Notes: generated by a model not told the origin, from the sequence alone. A stretch of DNA of 64,000 nt from Paenibacillus sp. FSL H7-0737 (GCF_000758545.1 NZ_CP009279.1:4526001-4590000); one strand, 5' to 3'. Shown: positions 52,397-61,281, numbered from the stretch's first letter. A program made the numbers and translations.

Positions 52397-54145
52397 TTAT
52401 TTCAGGCTCCAAGTTGGCAGACTGCCAGCAAGACCGATGAACGGGCTGACCGATAGATTCTCAATACGTCCGTTATAGGCGTATACAGTCTTTTTGTAAC
52501 TTGTGAAAATAATAGGCAGTTCATCATTGAAGAGCTGATACAGCTCTTTGTACACCGCTTTGCGTGCTTCAATATCAGTAGTAGCTAAGGCTTTATTGTA
52601 TAGCTCCAGGAATTTCGGATTGTCATAATCCGTGATTTCTCCATCGAAGAATTGCATAAACCCGTCAGCCGGATCAGTTAACATACTTGTGGAGAAGGAT
52701 ACAAGATCGTAGTCCCCGCCTTCTACCTTAGATACCAAAGAGTTAAAGTCTGCAAAAACCTCAGGCTGGAAATCGATACCCAGTGCTTCAAAATTCTCTT
52801 TAGCTACAGCAATGAAAATATCTGTATTTTTGCTCTTAGAGCCGAGGTAGTGAATGGTAAGCGGTTTGCCATCTTTTTCACGGATACCACCCGCGCCTAC
52901 TGTCCAGCCTGCTTCATCCAGCAATTGTTTTGCTTTTTCCGGATCATATTTGTAAGGATTAATGCCTTCCTCCGTGTAAGACCAAGAGATAGGGGATGCC
53001 GGGATGTTGGCAATTGAGCCTGCACCTTGCGCTGCATCTACATAAATACTCTGACGATCCAGACCGTACACAATGGCTTGACGTACAAGCTTATCCTTGA
53101 GCTGTTCATGCTTCAGATTGACTTGCAAATAACCATAGGTGCTTGGAGTGTAAGGAATAATATTCACAAAACCGAGCGCTTTCAGCTTCTCGATATTCTC
53201 GTCTGTCGCACTAAAAGAAGCGTAGTCTACCTCACCTGTTTCTACGAACTGCCATACATCGCCTTCCGTAGTTTTATAAATGAAATGTTCCGTTTTTGGT
53301 TTACCTTTGAAATAATTCTCATTCGCCACAAAACGTACTTCTTGCCCCGGAATAAATTTCTCCAGCTTGTAAGGTCCATCTCCAAGTGGCTTCTCATGCA
53401 GCTTCTTGATGTATTCAAGATCTCCAAATTTATAGTCCTTGCCATAGTAAGCTTTCGACAGAACATTCGAGCCGAGCTGTACCAGCGCTGTTGCGTTTGG
53501 TTGCTCAAGCGTCACTGAGATCGTCTGTGGATCAATCACTTTAATCCCTTCTATCGCTGTAGAAGTACCTTCTTTATAGGCTTTGCCGCCTTTAACATTT
53601 AGTGATGGGAGCTGTGAGCTACCGTCATACGATTTGTCGTATTGGATCGTCCAAGTAAACGCTACGTCATCCGCTGTCAATGGTGAACCGTCGCTGAATT
53701 TTAGATCTTTTCTCAAGTGGAACGTATATGTAAGCTGATCATCCGAAACATCCCAGCTCTCTGCAAGCTCCGGTGTTGGAACGCCTTTATCGTCTACAGT
53801 TACGAGAGAAGCGTATAGCAGTGAAGATACATTGCCATCATAACCACTTTGCTGAAAATACGGAGTAAAAGCTCCGCTTGGGTCCGTTAACCCTACGATA
53901 ATGGTGTCTGTACGTTTCTGTGCAACTGCTGGAAGTTTGGACAAATCGGTTGCGGTAAAAGGCTCGCTTAGCGCACCCGCAGGAACAGTCTCTGGTGTAG
54001 TTGTTGCTTCCACATTGGTTGAATTGGACCCTGCAGCCGCATTGTTCGCGGACGAGGATTCGTTATTACTGTTGTTAGCGCAAGCAGAAAGTAACAGTGA
54101 ACCCGTAAGCAGTAATGAAGTGATTACAATCGCATTTTTTCTCAT
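52397..54145 (-). CDS. Oligopeptide-binding lipoprotein (AppA/OppA family)
   Basis: A 582-residue secreted lipoprotein. The signal peptide MRKNAIVITSLLLTGSLLLSAC puts the lipobox Cys at residue 22, followed by an Asn/Ser/Thr-rich linker. The mature family-5 solute-binding fold shows PELAESWDVSDDQLTYTFHLRKDLKFSDGSPLTADDVAFTW and AQGAGSIANIPASP. It captures peptides outside the cell for the AppBCDF-type transporter encoded downstream. Its promoter is clear and covered by paired dyads. Confidence 0.93.
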   Translation of the reverse strand: MRKNAIVITSLLLTGSLLLSACANNSNNESSSANNAAAGSNSTNVEATTTPETVPAGALSEPFTATDLSKLPAVAQKRTDTIIVGLTDPSGAFTPYFQQSGYDGNVSSLLYASLVTVDDKGVPTPELAESWDVSDDQLTYTFHLRKDLKFSDGSPLTADDVAFTWTIQYDKSYDGSSQLPSLNVKGGKAYKEGTSTAIEGIKVIDPQTISVTLEQPNATALVQLGSNVLSKAYYGKDYKFGDLEYIKKLHEKPLGDGPYKLEKFIPGQEVRFVANENYFKGKPKTEHFIYKTTEGDVWQFVETGEVDYASFSATDENIEKLKALGFVNIIPYTPSTYGYLQVNLKHEQLKDKLVRQAIVYGLDRQSIYVDAAQGAGSIANIPASPISWSYTEEGINPYKYDPEKAKQLLDEAGWTVGAGGIREKDGKPLTIHYLGSKSKNTDIFIAVAKENFEALGIDFQPEVFADFNSLVSKVEGGDYDLVSFSTSMLTDPADGFMQFFDGEITDYDNPKFLELYNKALATTDIEARKAVYKELYQLFNDELPIIFTSYKKTVYAYNGRIENLSVSPFIGLAGSLPTWSLK

Positions 54146-54223
54146 GTACCTATCTCCCTTTTCTCTCTAATAGAATAATAACTATAATTCCTACCTGTTA
54201 AGTATGAATAACTTCTGATGTTC

Positions 54224-54252
54224 ATTATAGAAAGGTTTTCGAGTTCTGTAAA
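54224..54252 (-). promoter_or_regulatory. Sigma-A promoter of the oligopeptide importer operon
   Basis: On the minus strand TTTACA (54252-54247) and TATAAT (54229-54224) are spaced by 17 bases. It lies about 78 bases before the binding-protein ATG. The -35 is inside the dyad at 54243-54260. Confidence 0.8.
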
Positions 54253-54287
54253 GAGAGAACTTTAAAAAAATTCTCTATAAACAGAAT
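54243..54287. promoter_or_regulatory. Two dyad operators over and upstream of the importer promoter
   Basis: GTTCTGTAAAGAGAGAAC (54243-54260) and ATTCTCTATAAACAGAAT (54270-54287) share one sequence in opposite orientation, consensus RTTCTGTWWAKAGAGAAY. Centres are 27 bp apart. The first covers the -35 box. The winged-helix regulator gene just upstream is the likely source of the binding protein. Confidence 0.65.
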
Positions 54288-54308
54288 CACAAGAAAATTA
54301 AGACACAT

Positions 54309-54352
54309 AAAAAAAGCCAAAACCCTCTCTGTATAAGAGAATTCTGACTTTT
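54309..54352 (-). terminator. Terminator of the winged-helix regulator gene
   Basis: On the minus strand AAAAGTCAGAATTCTCT pairs, with mismatches, with AGAGAGGGTTTTGGCTTTT, followed by a T-run. It separates the regulator from the importer promoter. Confidence 0.75.
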
Positions 54353-54379
54353 AGATCGTTATATTTTTTTGTGAAATGA

Positions 54380-55282
54380 TTATTTCAAATAATCGAATAG
54401 CTGCTCATTCATCCGATGAATGCCTTCCAGGCGTAGACTATATCCGGTGACATTCTCCCCTTCAATATAGGCATGAAGCAAACCCGCACAACGAAGATTA
54501 AAAATATGATCGTGAACAATTCCCTTCGAGATCCCCGCATGCTTAACAATTTCGGTGAATGTTTTGCGACCACCGCTAAGAGCATGGAGAATTTTCAGGC
54601 GGCTTTTTTCACCCAGACTACGAATGGCTCTATACATAAAAGGTGAAATTTCCTCGTTCTCCATCGAAATCCAGGCCGCATAATGACAGATTGTTAATTC
54701 ACCGTAGCAATAGATAATATTAGCAGGCTGAAAATGATACTGTGGAATTAATACAAGCTTCTTAAGCCCATCCGTAGGCATGAAATAGAATCCGTTGGTC
54801 GTTTTGTTCACAAAATCAGCAGTATCCAGTTCATTAAGCTCCATGTTCTTCAAATCCGTATGCTGCTGTAATTTGCTTAGAATCGCAGGATTGCATTGAC
54901 TAAAGTACTGGCGGTTCCATTCGGAGAGTAAAAATACTACGCGATTACGGTAATCCTCCATATGGCTTGGAAATACCATTACATATTTTGATAAGGTCTC
55001 ATATAACTCGCCAACTGTTAACCCTTCAATCCAGTTCAGCACACTGTCTACATCATCCTTGAATGGACAACAGTAAATGAGCAGATTCAACATTTTCCAT
55101 TCATTGTTTAGTTCGGTTTCCTTCAGACGGGATAATAGTTCCTCACTTAGGGTGCTTTCAATTTCAGTAACCCACGCTACCCCTAGGTCAATCTTCTTAT
55201 AGGATTTTTTGCAGAGATAAGTATGTAAGCTATTCAATAACTCATAAATCGATCCAAATTCAACCTCAACTTTGTATTCCAC
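54380..55282 (-). CDS. ArsR-like winged-helix regulator with long N-terminal sensor region
   Basis: A 300-residue protein from GTG behind AGGAGG. The C-terminal 75 residues are an ArsR-type winged helix (RLKILHALSGGRKTFTEIVKHAGISKGIVHDHIFNLRCAGLLHAYIEG). The N-terminal ~210 residues are of unknown fold. No ArsR metal-binding ELCVCDL motif is present. It lies upstream of the oligopeptide importer on the same strand, and two dyads cover that promoter. Its own promoter region has a TTCTC/GAGAA pair at 55324-55354 which fits autoregulation. The signal may be peptide or nutrient related. Confidence 0.8.
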   Translation of the reverse strand: MEYKVEVEFGSIYELLNSLHTYLCKKSYKKIDLGVAWVTEIESTLSEELLSRLKETELNNEWKMLNLLIYCCPFKDDVDSVLNWIEGLTVGELYETLSKYVMVFPSHMEDYRNRVVFLLSEWNRQYFSQCNPAILSKLQQHTDLKNMELNELDTADFVNKTTNGFYFMPTDGLKKLVLIPQYHFQPANIIYCYGELTICHYAAWISMENEEISPFMYRAIRSLGEKSRLKILHALSGGRKTFTEIVKHAGISKGIVHDHIFNLRCAGLLHAYIEGENVTGYSLRLEGIHRMNEQLFDYLK

Positions 55283-56166
55283 AATGATTCCTCCTGCTAG
55301 CGGTTCTTTTCAGTAGTGAGATATTCTCTTAATCTTATTGTATTATCCTGAGAATACGCAAGCTACTTTATAAACGGGAGTGTATAAAAATTCATTGACT
55401 GCTGCTTGACTACTGTTTGAATGCAGAATTTATTTGCATCTCTCTTTGATTTTGAGATTGCGAGAGTCTAAGCAAGGGAATTGCTACTCATATGCAGCAG
55501 GACATTAAAGTGCGATTTCAACGGTGAACACGTCCCCGTACGAAGTTGCTATCGGGCATAGTGGGCCTTATAAGCAGTATTCCCCCCAATTTGGGGTTCT
55601 ATCAGACTCCATAGGCGCTATTGGCATAGAAATCGCCTAATTTATGCTTTTTCCTAAGGAATAGCTGCAATGGAGTCCGAAACTTTACTCAAACGGCTAA
55701 AAATTTGCTAATAACGTCATCTGAGTCCGAAAGCTCCAGTGGATGATTATGATAACAGGAGTTTTTGGCACGCTGAGGTCTCAAGAATTCCCATGAGTCC
55801 GGCTGTCCTGGATATTCCTGCGTTAGAGTGCCAGGAATGTCTGGGCCGGCTTGCGTATCCAGCACACTAGGTTGTCCAGAAATTCTACCCCTTCCACCTT
55901 CTCGGCTCGCCAAAAGTCACCCATCACGTCTGCCTCCTATCCCCATTCCGCAAAGCCAAACTCCTTGCAGAACAAACATTACAAAGCAACTGCCTTTAGT
56001 AACATGAGCGCATCATTCACACCAATAATCCTAACTTCCTCGATAAATCCATCTATGGAACGCCATCAAACGTCCAGGGCGAGCAATCATTCTGCTTCGT
56101 TCCTCGCTTTTTGCAAATCGTGGTAGTAAAATATAGGCAATAACAATTTAGGAGTGAAGCCATAAG
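55283..56166. other. 884-base gene-poor stretch
   Basis: No convincing gene is seen here. It holds the regulator's promoter (about 55290-55360), three degenerate 23-bp repeat units (55600-55732), and an imperfect long dyad near 55797-55855. A reverse frame at 55689-55913 overlaps the repeats, has no ribosome binding site and reads like low-complexity translation. The block may be decayed mobile or duplicated sequence. Confidence 0.6.
55600..55732. repeat. Cluster of three degenerate 23-bp repeat units
   Basis: Units at 55600-55622 (inverted), 55660-55682 and 55710-55732 (direct) share a core close to GGAGTCCGAAA preceded by AATAGC-like sequence. Unit pairs match at about 17-18 of 23 positions. 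Similar tracts occur between genes in Paenibacillus genomes, from memory. Copy number elsewhere cannot be judged here. Confidence 0.5.
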
Positions 56167-56460
56167 ATGCAAATTCAAACTGGAACAGGACGTTTTTTTG
56201 TTGCGAATGACGGTAAGGACCTTGCCGAGATCACATACAGTTTGGATAAAGATGCTGGGGAATTGGTCATTGACCACACTCGTGTCTCTGAGGAACTGCG
56301 CGGTCAAGGTACCGGTGAAGAACTTGTACGGGCTGTTGTAGATAAGGCTCGAAATGAAAATTTGAAAATTGTTCCTGTGTGCTCCTATGCAGCTCATCAA
56401 TTTGAGAAGCATCCGGAGTATAAGGACGTGCTGAGCGGGAACACAGGCGAGCGAGACTGA
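56167..56460 (+). CDS. Small GNAT-fold acetyltransferase (YjdJ-like)
   Basis: A 97-residue protein of the short GCN5-related family. The acetyl-CoA loop is HTRVSEELRGQGTGEELVRAVVDKAR (Q/R-x-x-G-x-G/A), and the C-terminal VPVCSYAAHQFEKHPEY is the family signature. AGGAG precedes the ATG with modest spacing. The substrate is unknown. A second GNAT gene follows after 83 bases. Confidence 0.9.
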   Translation: MQIQTGTGRFFVANDGKDLAEITYSLDKDAGELVIDHTRVSEELRGQGTGEELVRAVVDKARNENLKIVPVCSYAAHQFEKHPEYKDVLSGNTGERD

Positions 56461-56543
56461 TCTCCGTTCCCGTTTCCGTGAAGCTTTATTGACCTATTCG
56501 AACTAATACACTTAGTTCAAATACACTTTAGGAGGAAACGGGT

Positions 56544-57389
56544 TTGACTACTACTGATACTTTGAGAAATATAGAAGAATTACAAGAACGCTGTGAGCAA
56601 TATGATGGAATTTCACTGAAATTGAATTGGGATATGCTTCGCCAGCCATCAAGCGTAGGAGATACGGAATGGCTCGTGACATATGAAGATGATTTACTCG
56701 TCGGCTTCTTAGGACTTTATGGATTCGGAAGCGATATGGAGGTCTGTGGCATGGTTCGACCAGGCTACCGCCGACGGGGCATCTTCACCTCACTGTGGAA
56801 CCGAGCGCAAACTATTATCAAACGGGGCAATGTTGCTACCCTACTTCTAAACGCTCCTGCTGCCTCATCATCTGGTGTAGCATTCCTTCAAACGCTACCA
56901 CTAGAGTTTAATCACGCGGAATACCAAATGAAATGGGGCGAAAATTCGGTTGCTTCTTCTGAAGCAAGCTCAGCCACAGGGACTGTGATCTTACGCCCTG
57001 CTCGTGAAGACGAAGCCCCAATTCTCGTTGAGCTGGATTGTGGAGGCTTTGACATAAAGACTGAAGATGCTGCCGAACTCTATGACCTGCAGAAACAGGA
57101 AGGCCTGCAAGAACATATTATGATCGAAATGGACGGACAACCTGTTGGTAAAATGCGGCTGTGGACCGAAGATAATGAAACCTGGATTTATGGATTTACT
57201 GTCAGCAAGAAGCTACGGGGGCTAGGCATTGGACGAAGTGCACTTCTTCAAACGATCGAACGAGAACGTAAAAACTATAATGGAATTAATCTCGAGGTCG
57301 CTCTAGATAATCCCAATGCGCTTAAGCTATATGAAAGCTGTGGCTTTATCATTCAGAATAAACAGGATTATTACCGTTATATCGGCTAA
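56544..57389 (+). CDS. Two-domain GNAT acetyltransferase
   Basis: A 281-residue protein starting at TTG after AGGAGG. Two GNAT halves: about 10-135 (MEVCGMVRPGYRRRGIFTSLWNRA) and about 148-281 (WIYGFTVSKKLRGLGIGRSALLQTIERE, EVALDNPNALKLYESCGF). Both acetyl-CoA loops look intact. The substrate is not recognised. It ends at a terminator shared with the convergent unknown gene. Confidence 0.88.
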   Translation: MTTTDTLRNIEELQERCEQYDGISLKLNWDMLRQPSSVGDTEWLVTYEDDLLVGFLGLYGFGSDMEVCGMVRPGYRRRGIFTSLWNRAQTIIKRGNVATLLLNAPAASSSGVAFLQTLPLEFNHAEYQMKWGENSVASSEASSATGTVILRPAREDEAPILVELDCGGFDIKTEDAAELYDLQKQEGLQEHIMIEMDGQPVGKMRLWTEDNETWIYGFTVSKKLRGLGIGRSALLQTIERERKNYNGINLEVALDNPNALKLYESCGFIIQNKQDYYRYIG

Positions 57390-57403
57390 TCCATAGAATT
57401 AAA

Positions 57404-57445
57404 GCCTCCTGTCTAATGGGCGTTCTCGCCTGTAGAGCAGGAGGC
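57404..57445. terminator. Bidirectional terminator after the GNAT gene
   Basis: GCCTCCTG (57404-57411) pairs with CAGGAGGC (57438-57445); CTTATTTTATT follows on the plus strand. It also lies 23 bases past the stop of the convergent flavodoxin-linked gene. Confidence 0.8.
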
Positions 57446-57467
57446 CTTATTTTATTATTAGGAGTAA

Positions 57468-58247
57468 TCACATGAGCCCAAAGCCTCCAACATTAGCTTC
57501 GCCTCTATCATTTCTACGGTCGCTACAGTTTAATGAGCCATCAGCGTGCACTTCCTGCTCCAGAAATACAGATAACAATCGAACATAATCCAAAGACTCC
57601 TTATACGGGACTGCATTTCCCTTGTAAGAGTATTTACGACCCTCTAGCAAGGAGTAGATTTCCACGGTCTCCGCAGGTTCACCGTAAGCCGCATAACAAA
57701 AGACGTTAGTCATATGCAAAAAGCCCGCAATAGTATCCTCATTGCCATTCACCATAAATTTCTGAATGTTTAGGCTTCGACCATTCTGAGTAGAATTCCA
57801 AGCTAATTGAGTAATCATCGAAAGCTCCAAGCTCAGCTCCGGGACTGGCACATACCACTGCTCGTATAGCATTACCGGAATTTCCAGTAAATGATTGGTC
57901 GAAACGATACGCATTAGTTCATCCGCTATACTCGTCTTGATATCCCAATATTGCAGTAATGAAGGAAAAGCATCCCCCCTAGGTGGCCAACGACGCTCTA
58001 ACAGAAATTGTATCGGTGTCTCCCTTCGAACTTCAGGCAGCAAACTATAAAAGTCGTTAAGTGTATGCCCTACAGCATATTGAACCTGCTGGCGCCAGCG
58101 TGGGAGCCCGGTCGCTGGAGCTCCGCTTGATAAATTCTCGGCCCCTCCAAGCATAATGTGCTCCACTCGATAATCATGCAGTCGTTTATATGGAGGCGTA
58201 TGTAAATTCACTTGTTTCTTCATCCAACTTCCCGCTGGCCCGCCCAT
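57468..58247 (-). CDS. Unknown protein in a Fur-box flavodoxin operon
   Basis: A 259-residue soluble protein I do not recognise. The start is the ATG at 58247, one base after the flavodoxin stop and behind GGTGG; a longer frame would overlap flavodoxin by 86 bases. Features: MGGPAGSWMKKQVNLHTPPYKRLHDYRVEH at the N-terminus, many Trp/Tyr, and two Cys (one in FCYAAYG, one in LNCSDRRND). No Fe-S, haem or nucleotide motif is visible. Tight coupling to flavodoxin under a perfect Fur box suggests a role in iron limitation, perhaps as a redox partner user or a nucleotide-reduction-like helper. That is inference from position. Confidence 0.7.
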   Translation of the reverse strand: MGGPAGSWMKKQVNLHTPPYKRLHDYRVEHIMLGGAENLSSGAPATGLPRWRQQVQYAVGHTLNDFYSLLPEVRRETPIQFLLERRWPPRGDAFPSLLQYWDIKTSIADELMRIVSTNHLLEIPVMLYEQWYVPVPELSLELSMITQLAWNSTQNGRSLNIQKFMVNGNEDTIAGFLHMTNVFCYAAYGEPAETVEIYSLLEGRKYSYKGNAVPYKESLDYVRLLSVFLEQEVHADGSLNCSDRRNDRGEANVGGFGLM

Positions 58248-58248
58248 C

Positions 58249-58701
58249 CTATGATGCCACCATACAAGCTTCGATAAATTGACGACCGAATTGACGGCAA
58301 GCTTCTTTTTCAGCAGCGTTCGGGCCATATTCAATCTTAAGACTATCCTGTAATATCACAGCTCCACGTTCCTTTAACTTCTCCACGAATAAGTCCACGG
58401 CTCCACAATAAATCGCGTAACCTGTGTCTCCACTGCCAAAAACTGCTGATTTCATAGCGGTCAAATCAAGCTCATCCATCTCCTCATAGAAATCAAGAGC
58501 TTCATCAGGTAGCTCACCATCTCCCCAAGTGTATGCTCCTAACAGAACGCCTTCATATGAATTTATCTCAACCGCGTTACATTCAGTGACCGATTTCAAA
58601 ACGGCTTCACCGCCTGCTTGGCGTATTCCCTCTACAATCAATTCAGCCATTTCCTCAGTGTTTCCAGTTAGACTGGCGTATGCCACTAGCACTTTAGTCA
58701 T
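58249..58701 (-). CDS. Flavodoxin
   Basis: A 150-residue flavodoxin from the ATG behind GGGAGG. The FMN phosphate loop is SLTGNTEEMAE (residues 9-19), with the aromatic-rich loops GAYTWGDGELPDEALDFYEEM and GSGDTGYAIYCGAVDLF stacking on the flavin. Flavodoxins replace ferredoxin when iron is scarce. A perfect TGATAATGATTATCA Fur box lies 65 bases upstream, in the promoter region, and the unknown gene is coupled downstream. Confidence 0.94.
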   Translation of the reverse strand: MTKVLVAYASLTGNTEEMAELIVEGIRQAGGEAVLKSVTECNAVEINSYEGVLLGAYTWGDGELPDEALDFYEEMDELDLTAMKSAVFGSGDTGYAIYCGAVDLFVEKLKERGAVILQDSLKIEYGPNAAEKEACRQFGRQFIEACMVAS

Positions 58702-58765
58702 CTTTCTGTTCCTCCCATTACTAAACATAAAATTTAAATGATGTGTGCTTCACCCTCATTCTATT

Positions 58766-58780
58766 TGATAATGATTATCA
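58766..58780. promoter_or_regulatory. Fur box
   Basis: TGATAATGATTATCA is an exact match to the 7-1-7 Fur consensus TGATAATNATTATCA, embedded in a longer TTGA...TCAA-flanked dyad. It is 65-79 bases upstream of flavodoxin and should repress it when iron is sufficient. Confidence 0.88.
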
Positions 58781-58800
58781 TTGTCAAATGAATAAAATAA

Positions 58801-58845
58801 AAAAAACGCAAACTCCCGTTTATTCACACGGTTGATGTTTGCGTT
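58801..58845 (-). terminator. Terminator of the VOC gene
   Basis: AACGCAAAC (58805-58813) pairs with GTTTGCGTT (58837-58845); the minus strand then has TTTTTTTT. It insulates the flavodoxin promoter. Confidence 0.85.
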
Positions 58846-58870
58846 CAATCCCTTTTTTGTTCAAAATTAT

Positions 58871-59236
58871 TTAGTATGCTCCTTCGAGCAAGGTAATGTG
58901 ATTACCATCTGGATCGCGGAAATTCATTTCTTTCCCGCCATACGCCATCGTAACCGGTGGCTGACAATCCAGTCCCTTAGCCTTTAACTGCTCGTACGTC
59001 TCATCGAGATTATCGCAGCTGAATACTAAATTAACAAAGCCAGTCGTGAGCTTTTCCCATTTCGTCTCATCCCAAATGATGATTCCAGGCTGCTTCTTGT
59101 CGAATCCAATCTTTGCGCCATCAAAATTGCCGTAGCCTTCGAACGGAATTGGAATCCCTAGCACCTCCGAATAAAATGCAGCCAACGCAGCAGTATCCTT
59201 AGTGTAGATGTTAGTACCTTCAAAAGACGAAATCAT
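58871..59236 (-). CDS. VOC-superfamily (glyoxalase/dioxygenase-fold) protein
   Basis: A 121-residue protein of paired beta-alpha-beta-beta-beta units: NIYTKDTAALAAFYSEVLGIPI at the front and MNFRDPDGNHITLLEGAY at the end, with His and Glu of the metal site in NHITLLE. AAAGGGG lies eight bases before the ATG. Such proteins are glyoxalases, dioxygenases or antibiotic-resistance enzymes. The reaction here is unknown. Confidence 0.88.
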   Translation of the reverse strand: MISSFEGTNIYTKDTAALAAFYSEVLGIPIPFEGYGNFDGAKIGFDKKQPGIIIWDETKWEKLTTGFVNLVFSCDNLDETYEQLKAKGLDCQPPVTMAYGGKEMNFRDPDGNHITLLEGAY

Positions 59237-59328
59237 AATTTGTCCCCTTTCATTCTCATCATCATAGTGCCCATTTCTTACTTGAGTTTAACAAGGCTAG
59301 CACCCTTTGTATTGCAAAATTGCGACAT

Positions 59329-60189
59329 TTATCTGCCCGCATAGACTAAAGCCTCAAGTGGTGTTCTTCCTGCATATTTCTTGAAACTGTTTATAAAATG
59401 AGGCTGGTGGCTGAATCCATACGTAAAAATAAGATCCTGCATATTCTTCGTCTGCACAGGCAGTTGATACATTTCCCGCCATACATTCTGAAATCGCACA
59501 AGGTCAGCTGTTTTTTTAGGTGATACACCTATGTATTCTTGAAAAAGTCTTTCGAGTTGGCGTCGGCTTAGATTAGAGCTGGTTTCCAAATCCTCAGCTG
59601 TTACCACACCCTTTTGTTTAATTAGGGTATAAATTGCATTCATCATCCGATCATTAGTCCGTCCACCACGCTCAAGACGCTGAAAAAGATAAGCCTCAGC
59701 TGCCACTATCCTATCATTCATAGAATTTGCTTGTTCCAGCAGAAGTCCTAGCTCTTTTTTAAAAGTACAAAAGTATTGGTCCACATCTACAAATGCATTC
59801 AGGACATCCCGCAGATGGTCATCTGCAAAAAAATGAACGGCCCAGAAATGAAATCGGATACCAAAGGTTGAGATCATACCTTCCCCTCTGTCTGAAGGGA
59901 CTTCAAAAGGAGCATCATTGATGCCGGAAAAAACGGTAGTTGTTAAGCCTGTCAACTCATTCAGATTCCAAATAATGTCCATGCATGTATCTGGAATAAT
60001 TGTTTCCATTCGAGGTTCGTAACCAGATGCCTTGTCCACTACGTGAACGGATGCCTCTGTAGGAATACGCGGTGTAACAGCCCCCCAGAAACAGCGAATA
60101 TATGGCTGCAAAGCTTGACTGGGTAGAAATTCACTAGTTTGTGCTGGATTTGCAGTTATCGGGAAATATAGAGGCGCAAGATTGAACAT
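59329..60189 (-). CDS. AraC-family regulator with DUF6597 sensor
   Basis: A 286-residue regulator. The N-terminal DUF6597-like cupin (about 15-150) includes LQPYIRCFWG, ETIIPDTCMDIIWNLN and FGIRFHFWAVHFF. The C-terminal AraC HTH pair (about 185-280) has LETSSNLSRRQLERLFQEYIGVSPKK and DLIFTYGFSHQPHFINSFKKYAGRTPLEAL. CGGAG precedes the ATG. It lies 92 bases upstream of, and on the same strand as, the VOC gene, which it might control. Confidence 0.88.
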   Translation of the reverse strand: MFNLAPLYFPITANPAQTSEFLPSQALQPYIRCFWGAVTPRIPTEASVHVVDKASGYEPRMETIIPDTCMDIIWNLNELTGLTTTVFSGINDAPFEVPSDRGEGMISTFGIRFHFWAVHFFADDHLRDVLNAFVDVDQYFCTFKKELGLLLEQANSMNDRIVAAEAYLFQRLERGGRTNDRMMNAIYTLIKQKGVVTAEDLETSSNLSRRQLERLFQEYIGVSPKKTADLVRFQNVWREMYQLPVQTKNMQDLIFTYGFSHQPHFINSFKKYAGRTPLEALVYAGR

Positions 60190-60417
60190 AAGCTGCTATT
60201 CTCCGATCATAAATATTGTAAAGACTCTGATATCTGATCATACACAATCATTGCTTGATCTACCAGAATAATAGCTGTGAGCATGGAAATATTATACACA
60301 TAATCTTCATTGGATAAAATAAGTAGAGTGTTGAGCTTGTGCGTATTTTGTTTGTAGCTATATGGTGAAATGATGTACAATAAAGGCTAAATGAATTTTT
60401 GAAGGATGGATTAAAAA

Positions 60418-61281
60418 ATGTATATAGCTAGCGACTGGAAAGACTATGAAGTAATTGACACTGGCGGTGGAGAGAAGCTTGAACGTTGGGGTGACATTAT
60501 CCTGCGCCGTCCGGATCCACAAATTATTTGGCCACTCTCCAATGAGACAGCGAAATGGCGTGATGTACACGGTCATTATCACCGTTCCTCAGCCGGTGGT
60601 GGACAATGGGAAATGAAAAAAACAATTCCGGATGATTGGAAAATTAGTTACGGAAAATTAAAATTCCATTTACGTCCTACAAATTTTAAGCATACAGGGT
60701 TATTCCCTGAACAAGCGGCCAACTGGAGCTGGATGATGGACAAGATTGCGGCTGCTAACCGTCCGATCTCAGTACTGAATCTATTTGCTTACACTGGTGG
60801 AGCTACTGTAGCCGCCGCAAGTGCCGGCGCTTCTGTTGTTCACGTGGATGCAGCCAAAGGAATGGTGCAATGGGCAAAAGAAAATGTCCAGCTGTCCGGT
60901 CTGGGCGAGCGTCCAGTTCGCTACATCACGGATGACGTATTCAAATTCGTACAACGTGAACAACGTCGTGGTAGTAAGTATGATGCGATTATAATGGACC
61001 CGCCTTCCTATGGAAGAGGACCTGGCGGAGAAATGTGGAAGCTGGAATCCAGCTTATATCCTTTCCTTGAGAGCTGTATGCAAATAATGAGCGACAAACC
61101 TTTGTTTATGCTAATCAATTCATACACCACTGGGATTTCTCCAACTGTCCTACGTAATATGTTGTCGATGACCATGGGTAAACGTTATGGCGGGAAGCTC
61201 ACCTCCGGTGAAATCGGTCTTCCGATCACTTCCTCCGGCATGAACCTGCCATGCGGTATTCTGGGACGCTGGGAGGCGTAA
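60418..61281 (+). CDS. Class I SAM-dependent rRNA methyltransferase (RlmI-like)
   Basis: A 287-residue cytosolic methyltransferase. The SAM loop is VLNLFAYTGGATVAAASAGASVVHVDAAKG (about 120-150); the catalytic-like motif is YDAIIMDPPSYGRG (about 187-200), typical of COG1092. No N-terminal PUA domain is present, unlike E. coli RlmI. AAGGATGG precedes the ATG. A pseudouridine synthase gene starts three bases after its stop, so both are made together, giving a small RNA-modification operon. Confidence 0.9.
   Translation: MYIASDWKDYEVIDTGGGEKLERWGDIILRRPDPQIIWPLSNETAKWRDVHGHYHRSSAGGGQWEMKKTIPDDWKISYGKLKFHLRPTNFKHTGLFPEQAANWSWMMDKIAAANRPISVLNLFAYTGGATVAAASAGASVVHVDAAKGMVQWAKENVQLSGLGERPVRYITDDVFKFVQREQRRGSKYDAIIMDPPSYGRGPGGEMWKLESSLYPFLESCMQIMSDKPLFMLINSYTTGISPTVLRNMLSMTMGKRYGGKLTSGEIGLPITSSGMNLPCGILGRWEA

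Noticed and set aside
53027..53518. Plus-strand frame of 163 codons inside the oligopeptide-binding protein gene
   Set aside because: Antisense shadow of a clear coding region with no ribosome binding site.
55689..55913. Minus-strand frame of 74 codons in the gene-poor stretch
   Set aside because: No ribosome binding site, overlaps degenerate repeats, composition rich in Gly/Pro/Ser/Arg with no recognisable motif.
56095..56140. Hairpin GCGAG...CTCGC with TTTTT before the YjdJ-like gene
   Set aside because: Only a five-base stem with a 17-base loop; likely chance.
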